DNA of 64,000 bases from Ricinus communis (GCF_019578655.1 NC_063257.1:16306001-16370000), one strand, 5' to 3'. Positions 23,084 through 34,967 are shown, counted from the first letter of the stretch. Notes: a model not told the origin generated them from the letters alone. Numbers and translations: made by a program.

Positions 23084-23281
23084 TTTATCTTTGTAAGTTA
23101 TCTTGTAGTTTCTCTTATCTCAATTACCTCGTGTATGTATATAATAGAGGAACTCCTGAACATTTGGCGATCTCAGATGTGTCGATATTAATGGTGGCTC
23201 ATTAATTCGATGAATCATTATATATATGATGTATCTCTCATATCAATAAACAAATGAAATACAATTATCAAAACCTTTACA

Positions 23282-23293
23282 TGGTATTAGAAC
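23282..23293 (+). other. Degenerate primer binding site of the copia element
   Basis: TGGTATTAGAAC differs from the tRNA-Met-complementary TGGTATCAGAGC at two places. It directly follows the LTR end and lies just ahead of the gag start. Confidence 0.7.
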
Positions 23294-23302
23294 ATTCTCA
23301 AA

Positions 23303-24230
23303 ATGAATGACCAAATCGTTCCTATTGTAAACCCTACCTCTTTTTCTTCCTTTATTCATCATACTTTTGCTGTTAAACTCAATAATAAAAATTGTCTAGC
23401 ATTGAAAGCTCAGTTTATCCCCCTTCTCAATTATCAAAATCTTCATGACTTTGTCAATGGCACATCCTTATCTCCACCGGAAACAATCTCATCATTCATA
23501 AATGCTAATCAAACCATTCTTAATGTGGGTTATGAAACCTAGTTTTGTAAAGATCAAATGCTTCTTTCTTGTATTCTATCTCCTTCAACCAAAGATCTCT
23601 TCTCCTATATCATTGGTCTAAATTCTTCTCGAGAGGTCTAGCAAGCTCTAGCCAATGCCTTTGGTTTGATATCATAAAATTGTCGACTTTAGATCTATAT
23701 TGAACTACAAGAGCTAAAGACAAATGATTTGTCCGTTTCTGCATATTTACAATGTGCAAAAGCACTAGCAGATGAACTCCATGCGGTAGGTAAAGCCCTT
23801 TCTCCAGCTAAATTTAATGCAATAATATACCGAAACATTAGAAGTATCATAATATCATAACAGCCTTAAACCTACGGGCTGAGCCAGTTTTATTTATGAG
23901 CCGCATACAGCTCAAATGAGATCTTGTTCAAGGAGACTCAAGATTTATCTTTTACAAACATGGATAATAAGCCAACATCAATAACCTCATTGTTGCCTAC
24001 ACCAAACATAACTCCACAGTCAAGTCGCTCCTTCAACAATGCTCCTGGTGACTATGGTTTTGGCAATAGTGTCCATGTTAAATTTGTGGGTTATATAATC
24101 ATACTGCAGACAGGTGTAGGAAGAGATACCAACCTAAAAATAATTTTGGAAATTAAAATCAGCATGCTACCTTTCCGCATCAAGCTTATTATGCCTATAG
24201 CAATAATAATTTCTCTATGCAGTCAACCTC
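23303..24230 (+). pseudogene. Copia gag, broken
   Basis: Begins MNDQIVPIVNPTSFSSFIHH and continues with FAVKLNNKNCLALKAQFIPL, typical of copia gag. In-frame stops follow (after NVGYET, and in the REV*QALANAFG block), then LQELKTNDLSVSAYLQCAKA in another frame, ALNLRAEPVLF, and a Ser/Pro/Asn-rich linker. Several stops and frame changes make it non-functional. Confidence 0.8.
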
Positions 24231-24954
24231 CGAATGGTGGAAAAGCACTATGGTTCCTTAATGCTGGAGCAAATTTTCATATTACTCCGGATATCTCATC
24301 TCTCACTATTGCTAATCCTTATAAGGACGGTGATCAACTCCATGTAGGTAATGACCAAGGGTTATAGATTTCTCACACTAGTATTGCTTCTCTTCCTTCT
24401 ACAAATGGTAACTTGCCATTAACTAATATTCTTCATGTTCCAAAAATTGTCAAAAACTTATTATCTGTCCAAAAATTCACTTTAGATAACAAATGTTATT
24501 TTGAGCTCCATCCTAATTATTTTGTGGTAAAGGATCAAGCAACTAAGAAGGTGTTATTGCAAGGCTTGAGTGAGAATGGATTATACATCTAGCGTCCTCC
24601 AATAGAATCCGCTCATGTTGTCGAGAAATTGACATTACATGATTGGCATACACGTCTTGGCCATCCTCAAATGCAGATTGCTTCTAAGATAGTTAGAAAT
24701 TTTAATTTACCTTGTTCAAGCTTTAGCTCGTGTCCTTGTTCTTCTTGTTACATAGGAAAAATTAGATTGTCTTCCCCTAGCTTCGGTTGAACATAAAAGT
24801 AGGGCATCCTTTGATATAGGGCATTCGGATGTTTGAGGACCTGCTCATATGTTATCCAATTTAGGTCATCATTTGTTGTCCTTTTCGTTGATGATTTTAC
24901 AAGATACTCTTGGGTGTATTTCATGAAAAATAAAAGTGATGTTATTGGTCAGCA
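24231..24954 (+). pseudogene. Copia protease and integrase N-terminus, broken and truncated
   Basis: The protease active site reads LWFLNAGANFHIT, where the family has a D-S-G triad (here N-A-G), so catalysis is lost. It is followed by NILHVPKIVKNLLSVQKFT and the pre-integrase zinc-binding block HDWHTRLGHPQ with a paired Cys segment. The integrase core begins (VDDFTRYSWVYF, spread across frames) and is cut at about 24954. Confidence 0.75.
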
Positions 24955-25138
24955 GTTTCGAGAGTGCACCTAAGTGCCCTAGCGACTACGACATTGTATG
25001 GTTTTTCAACCTAATTGGGAATGCGCTAACTAGTCATAGATAGTAGTGCGGAGAAAGGGAGTTACCACCTAGGAAAATCAATAGAACACATTTACTTCTT
25101 ACGTGACATAACTAGATTTTATACGGAAGCTTTGCCAC
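24955..25138 (-). repeat. Terminal fragment of a Tat-type LTR
   Basis: A diverged copy of the 25139-25340 segment (CACCTAAGTGCCCTAGCGAC compared with CACCCAAGTGTCTTTAGTGA). It joins the next LTR at a shared GCCAC, suggesting a microhomology junction. Confidence 0.6.
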
Positions 25139-27041
25139 TGTAGGTGGCGGTTTCGAGCACGCACCCAAGTGTCTTTAGTGATTACGACACTGCAAGGCTT
25201 TTCAACCTAATGGGGAACACGCTAACTAGTCATAGAGACCAACATAGAGATGGGAGTCGCCACCCGGATAATTCACTGGGACACTTTTATCAATGAGTGA
25301 TGTTTCTCTATTCCATAAGGAAACTTATGCCACAAATCCAGAGATGGATCCGGAAGCCAACTTTTCTATTTATGTATTTTGTTTTTAATTTTATTATTTA
25401 ACAGGCTATTCCCTATAATTGCAATAATTATATTCCTACACATTAAATATTACAACATATGAGGTCCACCTAAATCTAGCTCATTTTATTAAGTCTAGCC
25501 CATGTTTAAAGTTATTAATCTAATTTACTAGTACATTATGTACAAGCCCCACCTAGTCTAATCCAATTACAAATTAAGCTTTGGATTCCAGCCCTTAAAA
25601 CCTAATGAACTACCTTTTATGATAAATCTAACACAACCCAATTAACCTAATTAGAACGTGGCAAAGCCCACTAGGTCTATGTTGATTTAGAATTTAAGTC
25701 CAATTACCATTAATTAACTTAATGGACTATAATTTTCATGCTAGGTCTAATTTTAAGGCTTAATTTCTATATGTCCAGTTTTAATTAGGCAATCACACAT
25801 CATATATTTGGCATCCATCCAAAATAAGGCAAAAATAAAGTACATAAAGTAAATCTAGCTATTACAACCCGTCCTACAACTACAGAAACGGAAGAAAAAA
25901 GCCTAAAATCTAAGGATAGTGTACAAATATATCAAAAACATAATAAAAATTTAGGAATTAGGGCTAAATGTTGATCAGCCGATCGGCTCAACGTAGAGTT
26001 GAATCGATTGTAGGGCTTTGATTAGCAGTTTTTGATTGTTTCTCCTCGATTCGATGCCCCATAACCAATTCCTCATGCACATGAGACAAAAGATCAATTA
26101 AAACGTGTGAAACTAAATAAAATATATAAAATTAAGTGGAAATCCTAAGTGAATCATACGAACCCTAAAAGTAATATTGATTGTAAATGAAAGTGGCAAA
26201 TTGTAGGTTTTAATGGAACCTAAAACCAATTTTAATTTAAAAGAAATTATAAATCTAGCATACAACCCTAATTATTTGACTAATATGATCTAAATGCCAA
26301 AAGCAAACATATTAACAGATTTAAAACCCTACATATTTTTATTATCATATTCAATTCCTAGCATATTTATATTAATAGATTTAATTTCCAGCATATTCAT
26401 ATTATCATATTCAATTCCTAGCATGTTATAAACATATTAATTCATAAGAAATCCTATCCTAATCATTTTAAACACTTAGAAAAACAATAAATAAAAAAAC
26501 CTAGTCATATTTCTAGAACCATAAAAGAATACAAAAAATTGATTTAATAGAGAAGATGATGTTGATGATGCTAGATGTAAGGGAACCCTTAGGTTGTTAC
26601 CATAAGTTGTTGCTCTGTGAGTCTTAGGAGATGATGAAGCAGTTAAATCAAAGATGGGTTGAGAATTCAGCACTGCTTAAGATTTGAAAAAGCTACTGAC
26701 ATTCTGAAAATGTATAGTTCTTTCTTAGTGACTTCCCAAAAAAACCTTATGTGCTTTTTTGAACGTAGGGCTTTTAGCTCTCTTTCAGAATGATTGCTAG
26801 GTTGCTAGTAATCATTGATAATTGCTAATAATCGGTAACCCTAGACCTAGAGAGTTAATGAGGTATATATAGAGCTAGAGTTAGGAAACAAAATGATAAG
26901 TTTTGGGTTTTAAAAGATTTTCTTAATATCAATCAATAATATCCAATTAAAAATTCTTAAATCTTGATAATTATCATAAAAGACCTTCTAGAAACTTATT
27001 TTGGGTGTTTAATAGTCGAAACTTATTATGGGCGTTTAATA
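25139..27041 (-). repeat. Tat/Ogre-type LTR A, 5' end truncated
   Basis: In minus orientation it ends with the family terminus (…CGCCACCTACA). It carries the AGCCGATCGGCT palindrome at 25977-25988 and a TATA-like CTCTATATATACCTC near 26860-26880. It resembles LTR D (48925-50687) more than B or C. Its 5' end is lost: at about 27020 a 27 bp stretch (GAAACTTATT…TTTAATA) is duplicated, and LTR B then begins. Confidence 0.7.
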
Positions 27042-29056
27042 AGACTTCCTTATTTGTGTATCTTAGTCTTTAATTTTATTGTTTAACAAATTATTTCTTA
27101 TAAACATAGTAGTTCATATACAAGCATGCCATATAGCGCATAAAAGTCCAGCCCATTTTTATTAAGCTTAACGTATGTTAAGGTCATTAATCTAATTTAC
27201 TAATTAATTATGTACAAGGCCTTTATAGTCTAGCCTAATTATAAGTTATATTCCACTAAGCCTTTATTCTTAAATGGACTACTTATTATGATGAGGCCCA
27301 ATTATGTGATCCTAAATCTAATATAGCCCAATTGTCTTAACTAAAGCATGGCAAAAATCCACTAGGTCTATATCGATTTAGATTTTAAGTCGAATTACCA
27401 TTAATTAGCCTAATAGACTACAATCTTCATGTGAGGTCCAATTTTAAGGCCTAAAGTCTATGTGGTCCATTTTTAGTTAGTCAATCATATTACACTTATT
27501 TGATCACTAAGTAAACAAAGATAAGCATAAATAAAATGCAGAAAAATAAATCTAAATATTACAACCCACCTACAACTAAAAAGAGAAATAAGAAGGCTTA
27601 AAATTAATTACAGTACATGAATAACTTAAGAAATACATCAACAATTCATAGAAAGATGAAATTTAGGGTTTTGAACAGCAGAGCCGATCGGCTCAACGCA
27701 GAGCTGAACCGACTTTGCACTGAGTCGATCAGCTCTAGGGTTTTGGCAGGTGGTTTGTGACAGTTCCTCCCTCGATTCGATGCCTTGGAGCCAAACTCAC
27801 ATGCACATGAAACGTGAAATCGATTAGAACGTGTAAAATCAGATATAAAATATATAAAAAATATAAAATCAACTAAAAACACTAAATGGAACATGCAAAA
27901 CCTAAAATACTAGACTAGCAGTAAACAAGAAATGACTAAATATCAGATTTGAATTATTTGATTTCTAAAGCATTTAACTTATCAAATTATTAAAATTATA
28001 GCTCTAATCTAAATCCTAAACATGTTACTAATAATTAAAGAGAATAAAACAATCAAAACCTTACAAATGTTCCTATTATCAAATTCAATTTTCAAGAAGT
28101 TCTTATTATTAGATTCAAATCCCTAGCAATATCATAACATGCATTCATCCAAAAACCTATTCTATCATATAAAAACACATAAATCAATTCAAATAATCCT
28201 AATCATGTTTCTAGAAAAGCATAAAAGAACTAGATTTGAAAAGATGACGTAGATGATAATGCTTGGGAACCCTCAGGTTGTCACCATAGATGATCGTTCT
28301 GCGAGTCTCAAGAGATGATGATGCAATTAAATCGAAGGTCGGTTGAGGATCCAGTGCTGGATGAGGTGTTGAAAAGCTTTAGTCGTTCTTTTAAGATTTC
28401 CTAATGTCAGTTCTTTCTTAGTTACCTTGCTCTCCAATTACCAAAACACTCTTTGCTTAATGAATGTAGGTTTACAATAACAATAGCCTCTAATTGATGT
28501 TGCGAGTCCCTTAACCTTAGGTCATAATTTTCTATTTATAGAGGTAGGTTTTACGAAAATCTAGAGGAGTAGACAAACTTCAATCTCTTTTAAAACTCTT
28601 CTTAAAGAATCAATTTTTTCTTTATTAGATAATTATTTTCCAATATCAAATCTTTAAAATTCAAATAAATAGTATTAAAAAACTATAAATTATGGTTAAA
28701 TACTTTCTAAAAAATGCCAAAAAATGACGTCGAGCCATGAAAAACACGAATTGGCACTTTGTAAAGCCAATCGGCTCTATGATGAGCTGATTAGCTCTAA
28801 AAGAGGAAAAGCTTGTAAAGATCTTACAATTTAGTCCCTAAACTTGCAAAATTCATCATTTCGACCCTCAAACTTCATTTTTCTTGAAAATTAACTCTAA
28901 ATTGATTTCAAAAAGGTGATCTTGGTTGCATTAACCTTAATCCTAACCTCAAATCCGCCCATCCTCCATCTCTCGTGACCTGAGAAGGTAGTAACTTTCA
29001 TCATATAATTTTCTGTAATTCTTTCGATATCTAGATTCGGAAAATGGGTGCTGATA
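27042..29056 (-). repeat. Tat/Ogre-type LTR B, proposed 3' LTR
   Basis: In minus orientation it begins TATCAGCACCC (family consensus TGTCAGCACCC) at 29056. It has a TATA box CCTCTATAAATAG near 28530-28548 and the palindromic GAGCCGATCGGCTC at 27681-27694. It lacks the last ~230 bp of the family. It is a close match to LTR C (38750-40933), roughly 90% by eye, which supports B and C being the two LTRs of one element. Confidence 0.7.
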
Positions 29057-29241
29057 GCTGCCCCAGGTTTGTCAAGATTTATAAGCATGCAATGTGTTTA
29101 AATAAATTGAGACAAATCATAAATGTCAAGGATACGGTAAAAGGATATCTTTATGAGTTGTAAAAGCTACGACCCATAAGCTCGAACTTTGATTGTTGAT
29201 TTATTTTGGGGACCACACCCGCTTGAATTTCTTAGGAATTT

Positions 29242-29445
29242 GCCTACTTAGGTTAAGGACTTCGCCTACTCAGGTTGAGGACTTCGCTAGCTTGTATTGA
29301 GGACTTTGCCTATTTAGGTTGAGGACTTCGCCTATTGTTTAAGAACCATGTCTAGTGATTTCGGAACCACGTCCGTTGATATAGGGACCATCCTTGGTGA
29401 CTTCAAAACCACGTCCATTGATATAGGGACTACGCCCACTAATTT
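29242..29445. repeat. Two adjacent minisatellites (about 22 bp and 21 bp units)
   Basis: Four 22 bp units GCCTACTTAGGTTGAGGACTTC (29242-29329), with changes between copies, are followed by five roughly 21 bp units of the form GGAACCACGTCCGTTGATATA (about 29341-29445). Confidence 0.8.
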
Positions 29446-29802
29446 GATATCTGTAGAGACTTTCCTCTAGCTATTTTCCATTTCAGGAAACAATTCACCA
29501 CTTCGGGTCAATTTGGTAATTTTCTACTACCAAGTGCTTTGGGTTAGAATTTCCCGCCTCGGGGTGTGATATGATTTCTTTGACGCCTTGTGTAAGCTAT
29601 ACTGGTAACTGGCCCGCTCAAGGACTAAGTGTAATTTTTATGGGTCAAGGACCAATTTGTAATTTTTAAGAAATTTTCACTCGGACACCAACTGGCCTTC
29701 TATATGTCTTCTAGGGACTTGTATCAATAAATGGCCCATTTAAGGACTAAATATAATTTCAAATAATTAGGGACTAAATGACATTGTCGCCCCTTTTTGG
29801 AC

Positions 29803-29809
29803 ATATATA
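29803..29809 (+). promoter_or_regulatory. TATA box of the antisense PMD gene
   Basis: ATATATA within GGACATATATACATTC, about 95 bp upstream of the proposed ATG at 29902, on the plus strand, opposite to the host retrotransposon. Confidence 0.45.
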
Positions 29810-29901
29810 CATTCATCCATTTGTTTTCTTTCAAATCCTTTTTGCTCTTTCTTTGATTTCTTAGTTAATTCTTAACCAAATTTTATGAAATCGGTTTCGA
29901 A

Positions 29902-31655
29902 ATGGCGGGCTCTTCATCAAGACTTGCTGGATGTACCCCAATTGCACTAAATTGGGAGTTATCACCTCCAATTTCTCACCAAAATGACTTAGGGCTTGTG
30001 AAGGGATAGGAGATCCCCCTGTTGGCGAAATTGAACACTCACAAGGCATTTTCGGCCATCGGAGATGTATTTTTTAGTCTTAAACTTTGTTTCATGCCAC
30101 TAAAATACTAGATACATGTGTTATTTGCTTAAGATTCATGAAAAATTATGAAAAATATCGAAAATTAGCATATGCCCTAGCCTGTAGAGCCGATCGACTG
30201 TGCGCATAGCCGATCGGCTCTGTGCTAAGTGGATCGGCTCTATACAGTCCAAATCGACCATGCATGGGCTGAAATAAGGTTTTCAGGGCATTTTTATATA
30301 AAATATCAACAAATAACATATACTTACATGTTTTGAGTCTTTTCGTGCGTGAATTATATTTAATACTTGTGCCTTTGGCTTTTCAGGGTGACGTTATATA
30401 GATCCAGTTCACCGGAAACTCTTACAAGGCTTATGAGTGGTTTGATGAGCTCCCTAGCTCTATCTAGGCTAGGATTGCCGATACAAGCTTTCATCGATTT
30501 GTGGCTACACTTTCGTCAATCACCGGGAGGACATACCACACCTCTATCTACACTGTGCTCGAGAGGTGGATGGATACTTCTCACACCTTCCACAATCCGA
30601 TCGGTGAGCTAACACTCTCCCCTCTCTCATTTGCTGCCATCACGAGCATTGACTTCACCAGCGTGCCCGTGCCCTTTGATGACATGATCCATGATTAGTG
30701 TTCCGACGTCCGAGAGCGCTTCATTACTGATTTACTCGAGTTTTTGCTGGAATGCAAGAATACCTGCTGTATTACTTACCAGAGCATACCTCTCCATTAC
30801 TACAGTTTTGTGCCTCGGAATGCTCGGGAGGCGAATCAAATGGCCCGACCCTTTCTGGTGTACCTCTTTAGTATGACTTTGTTCAGTGACTCAGGGAATT
30901 CACTAAACTTCCACTATTTAGCCCCACTACGGCTTTCGCATACTTGTATACCAAATGGACATTAGTGTCCGAGGTAGTAAGAGGATCTGTGGCTTTTGGC
31001 ATACGATCCATGTAAGTTATGCTCTAAATTTGCTTTTCTAATTTCTTTTATTGGTATTACAAATGTTGATTCTTATTTTGCAAGTTTGGGCCCTAGAGAT
31101 CGGCCTTCTGGTAGGCTCACAGCCTATCAGCACGTTGCGGGCTTTCCCTCGCTTGAGTTGTTAGGGCTCTAGAAGGAGCATCCTATTAGAGTGGGCCTAG
31201 ATTCATGCACCTCATGTGGATCAACACTCTAACCTGGGACAAGATAAACAAATTTATTAATCATATTCGTGATTTACTTATATAATTACTTACCTTTTCG
31301 GTTTACAGATTCAAGGTGATAGGTTGGGGGAGTTGTCACTAGGACCCCTACATGCTTTCCGTAGCTGACCTTGAGCAGAGGAGGATTCTACTGGCTGGAC
31401 CTGCCTATTGAGCGTGGTAATTAGGCGAGAGGATTTATAGGTGCGAGCGAGGCCTTAGCTGACGCTGAGCTCCCTTGCCTCATCCTCTCTCTATGTTTTG
31501 GATAGCGGACCTTGCTAGGGAAGAACTAACAGAGTGTTTAGCGAGGTACGATGAGCAAGAGGATCTCACCGTTCGGTCTTGGAGGATGGATTACACTTCC
31601 TTCATTCCTCAGTTGCTGGGGAAAGTGCCTTTCAATGATGATATCATGGCTCAGA
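29902..31655 (+). pseudogene. Plant mobile domain (PMD) gene, multi-exon, antisense to its host element
   Basis: Proposed exon 1 is 29902-30066 (MAGSSSRLAGC…AFSAIGD), intron 30067-30386 (GT…AG), exon 2 30387-31011, intron 31012-31084 (GTAAGT…GCAAG), exon 3 from 31085, and exon 4 31309-31655 after an intron ending TTTACAG. The first two introns join the reading frame in phase. Domain evidence: VLERWMDTSHTFHNPIGELT, a diverged form of the PMD WRPETHTFHLP block; FLVYLFSMTLFSDSGN; a block ending RILLAGPAYxAW. Known members (MAIN, MAIL1) act in gene and transposon silencing and meristem integrity; transposon-borne members have unknown function. It carries TAG stops in exons 1 and 2, a frameshift near 30930, and a likely GT-to-AT donor loss at about 31236. 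The PMD assignment is from motif memory. Confidence 0.6.
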
Positions 31656-31666
31656 TATCTTTTTTA

Positions 31667-32290
31667 GCCTACTTGGAATTCTTGACTTTTTTATATTCCA
31701 CACCATCTTCACGAGTATTTTCTTCAGGTTCTTGTTAGTTGCTTCTACCGCTCCATTCACCCAAGGTCTTTACAGAGTAGATCTATGATGCTTGATCTTA
31801 TATTCTGCTAGCAGGTCTACTATCTCACCTATGAACTGCACCCCTTTATCCATTACGACATGATGTGGGACCCTATATCGGCATATCATGTTCCTTTCTA
31901 TAAATCTGACCATCTGCCTTGCCCCTACGGTGTGAATGACTCGACTTTAACCCACTTAGAGACGTAGTCAATTATTACAACTATGAACCTGTGACCATTC
32001 AAGGGAGGTTTTATTTCTCCAATGATTTCGATCCTCCAAGCTTCAAAGTGCTAAGGAGGTAATAAGTTGTGCAACTCGGTCGGAGGTATGTGACTCAAGT
32101 CACTATACATCTGGCACTCACGACACTTCCTTACCAATGTTATGCAATTCTTTTCTATTATTAACCAATAATAACCTTGACGCATGATCTTCCTGGTTAA
32201 CACTATACCGCTCATATGAAACCCACATACTCCTTTATGTATTTCTTCTATCACTACTTGAGCTTCTGTTTTAGTCACACATTAAAGCTG
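31667..32290 (-). pseudogene. Tat integrase, broken and truncated
   Basis: The zinc-binding N-terminus (32051-32278) reads EIHKGVCGFHMSG, RQGYYW and RKCRECQMY, the HHCC arrangement that helps hold viral DNA ends. The catalytic core is present in pieces (PPLNGHRFIVVIIDYVSKWV; VNGAVEATNKNLKKIL near 31700-31770) with stops. The frame ends at about 31667, where the convergent PMD sequence begins, so the C-terminal GPY/F domain is missing. Confidence 0.75.
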
Positions 32291-32740
32291 TACAACTGAC
32301 ACCAGCCTTTTCTATAGGAATCCCTTATGGCTGATGTAATTCCTAGCTTGAATTCGTAACGTGTATCTTTCCCTGGCATTCGCTTCCTCTAGATATTCTC
32401 TATTTTCTATAAACCTCTTTATATCATAAAACCAAGACTTCTCTTCCACTCCTATCTAGACGTGCATTACCCGATTCCCTTAATAACAAGGTGCATCCGA
32501 TTTCATAATCACTAAAGGCTTCATCAAAATTTGTAAAGGGTTGAACCACATAGACGATAGGGTAGCCAACACATCTACCATCTGATTCTAATCTCGAGGT
32601 AAGTGTATAAAGGAGCACTTGGAAAAATTACATACTATAGTCTTGAGATAGTTGACATATGGTTTCAACCTCTCTTCTTTTACTTCCCATTCCTCGAGGG
32701 CTTGTTGGATTACCAACATGGAGTCCTTGTAAACCATCAA

Positions 32741-33250
32741 CTACTTAGCTTTCGCTACCATGGCCGCTTCTAATCCAAATAAACATGCTTTGTACTCCGC
32801 TATATTATTGGTCACTTTAAAGTCCAATCTCTTAGCCATTGGCAGCATTTCTCCTTCTAGTGTGATCAAAATTACTCCTAACCCTACACCTCTTGCGTTT
32901 ACAGCTCCATCGAAGTACATCTTCCATTCTTGAATCTCAATTGCCCCTAGATTTTTATCAAGGAACTCTAGATCCCAAGGGTTATCTCGTTCAATCGCAT
33001 TCTGAGATAAAAAGTCCGCTACGGCCCTACCCTTAACTACCTTCTTGGTGGCGTACTCAATGTTAAACTTTATCAGAAGTACTAACCATCTAGCTAGCTT
33101 CTCCGTAACAAATGGAACTTTGAATAAATAGTTTAGTGAGTCCATTTTTGAAATTACCTGCATCCTATAAGATTAGAAATAATGCCTTAACTTTCTTGTA
33201 GCCCATATCATGGCTAGACATGTCTTTTTCACGAGGTTCTACTTCAACTA
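32741..33250 (-). pseudogene. Tat dual RNase H region
   Basis: The first RNase H ends with FNIEYATKKVVKGRAVADFLS. After a short tether a second, archaeal-type RNase H starts with WKMYFDGAVNARGVGLGVIL and continues through TNNIAEYKACLFGL, keeping the Asp of the first strand and the Glu of the helix. Possession of both is diagnostic of the Tat lineage. The second domain is open to 32741 and then broken by stops. Confidence 0.8.
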
Positions 33251-34150
33251 GTAATGCAACAACTTCTTACTGTGATAATAGACTTATGCTCCATGTCATT
33301 AGGTCTGCCTTGTGCTACCAATTCCCCTATGGCCTCCTCTTCCAAGGCTAAGTATAGAATCAACGGTTTGCCATCCTTTGGTGGCTTTAGTACAGGCAGC
33401 TTTATTAGATACTCTTTGATTCTGTCGAAGGCCTTCTGACATTGTTCATCGCTCACAATAGGTTGATGTTTCCTCAAAAGCTTGAAGATAGGATCACAAA
33501 CCATTGTGAGCTTAAAAATGAATCTGCTGATGTATTGTAAGTGTCCCAAAAAACCTTTGACTTTTTTCTCCATCTTCGGTGTTGGCATCTTTTGAATAAC
33601 CTTGACCTTATTTGGATCGATCTCTATGTCTTGTTGACTCACTATATGCCCTAACAGCTTCACTGATGTAACTCTGAATACACTCTTCTTCTAGTTAAGT
33701 CTAAGGTTATACCTTTTCACTTGTCCTAAAAACTTATCAAGAGCCTGGAAACGCCCCTCCATTATTTCAGACTTTACCATCATGTCATCTACACACACCT
33801 CCACCTCCTTATGCATCATGTCATGAAACAAGGTAGTGGCTACTCTTTGATAAGCTAGTCCTATGTTCTTTAGTCCAAAAGGCATAACTTTGTAGCAGTA
33901 TGTTTCCTGTTCGGTGATAAACAATGTCTTCAGCTTGTCCACTACTGCCATCATGATTTGATTGTACCTGAAACCCCATCCATAGAGGAGTACATCGCAT
34001 TTGAGGTGGTACTATCGACTATTATGTCTATGTAAGGAAGAGGAAAGTCATCCTTAAGGCATGCCTTGTTCAAGTCCTGTTATTCCATGCACATGCGGAC
34101 CTTACCATCCTTCCTTCGGGACTGGGACAATGTTTGCCAACCATTCGGGG
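33244..34150 (-). pseudogene. Tat reverse transcriptase, broken
   Basis: The palm block YCYKVMPFGLKN leads to the catalytic motif, here CVDDMM instead of YVDD (near 33780-33800), then the thumb and connection (LLGHIVSQQDIEIDPNKV, GFLGHLQYISRF, AFDRIKEYL). Upstream, DYRDLN-like and DDFPLPYIDI-like pieces lie in other frames with stops (33960-34150). The finger region farther upstream is missing or too decayed to read. Confidence 0.75.
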
Positions 34151-34439
34151 TAGTTAACCACGTCAAAGAAATTGGCCTTAACCTGCTTAGCAACCTCTTC
34201 TCGTATTTTCTTAACCCATTATGGCCTTAATCTTCTCATCTTTTGTTTGTACGGTTTGATGTGCGGACGAGTCAGAATATGGTGCTCTGCTGTTTTCCTG
34301 TCTAGACCTGACATTTCGTCATATGACCAAGCAAATACCATTTTTCTTTTTTTCTATTATTCTTTTGAATTCTTTCCTCTCCTCAAGGGCTATATCGTGA
34401 GCTATCAAAATATTCCATGGATTTGCATATGTGCTTAAA

Positions 34440-34967
34440 TTAAATGAATCATTTTTAAGGAATTGATGTTAGACATGCACATGTCATGATTATCAAAATA
34501 CACACTATATCAGGAAAAACATCACACAAGTAAGCAAAATCGTTCATATCTTTGATCTTAGAAATGAAAGAAATATTTTCCTCACAAATATTGGACATTA
34601 TTACATCATCGTAAAAGACATGAACAATATTATCTTCTATAAGAGTAGCAAGCTCTTCTTGACTCATTTTTTCCAGCAGGGCGGTGAACTCTTCCAGCTT
34701 CAACTCCTTTATCTTGGTGGTGACCTTCTCTTGGACTTCCTTGATACTCAGTTTGACCATCTTGTCGATAATCAAGTTCTTAAAGATCTCAAACCCCGGT
34801 ACCTCAGTCCCAGCTACAATGATAGGTTCAGGCTCCCTAGAGTAGGGCTTGTACTCTTGGACAAATACGTCTTTTAGAGTCTTACCCTTTGGTTTGCCCT
34901 CGTCTTCCTCTTCGAAATAACCCAATCCATGTCGAGTCTTTTGACCTTTGAAGTACTGCAGCTCCAT
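34440..34967 (-). pseudogene. Linker between protease and RT of the Tat element
   Basis: An open frame of about 170 residues: GQKTRHGLGYFEEEDEGKPK, then EYKPYSREPEPI, a charged helical stretch (LSIKEVQEKVTTKIKELKLE) and an acidic segment ending near LCDVFPD. The same linker occurs in the plus-strand copies at 59940-60360 and 62440-62760. It is conserved between Tat copies; its function is not known to me. Confidence 0.65.

Larger units (their letters stand above)
22487..24954 (+). mobile_element. Truncated Ty1/copia retrotransposon
   Basis: A 3' LTR portion with a TATA-like TGTATATAATAG (near 23130) ends at AACCTTTACA. A degenerate tRNA-Met primer site follows, then gag, protease and the start of integrase on the plus strand. 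The element stops abruptly in the integrase core at about 24954, where a Tat-type LTR fragment begins, so RT, RNase H and the second LTR are lost. The 5' boundary is uncertain because the LTR is interrupted at 22537-23083. Confidence 0.7.
29057..29890. other. Region between 3' LTR and antisense gene
   Basis: Non-coding. It holds the two minisatellite blocks at 29242-29445, then sequence with several phrases of the type AGGGACTAAATGACATTG and a TATA box at 29803-29809. This is the position of the hypervariable 3' untranslated region of Tat elements and also the promoter region of the PMD gene. Confidence 0.5.

Noticed and set aside
30367..30612. Alternative frame starting MCLWLFRV in PMD exon 2
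   Set aside because: It begins in the proposed intron and does not carry the PMD blocks, which are in another frame.
34172..34438. Plus-strand frame opposite the Tat RT
   Set aside because: It is antisense to decayed RT sequence, with no domain.
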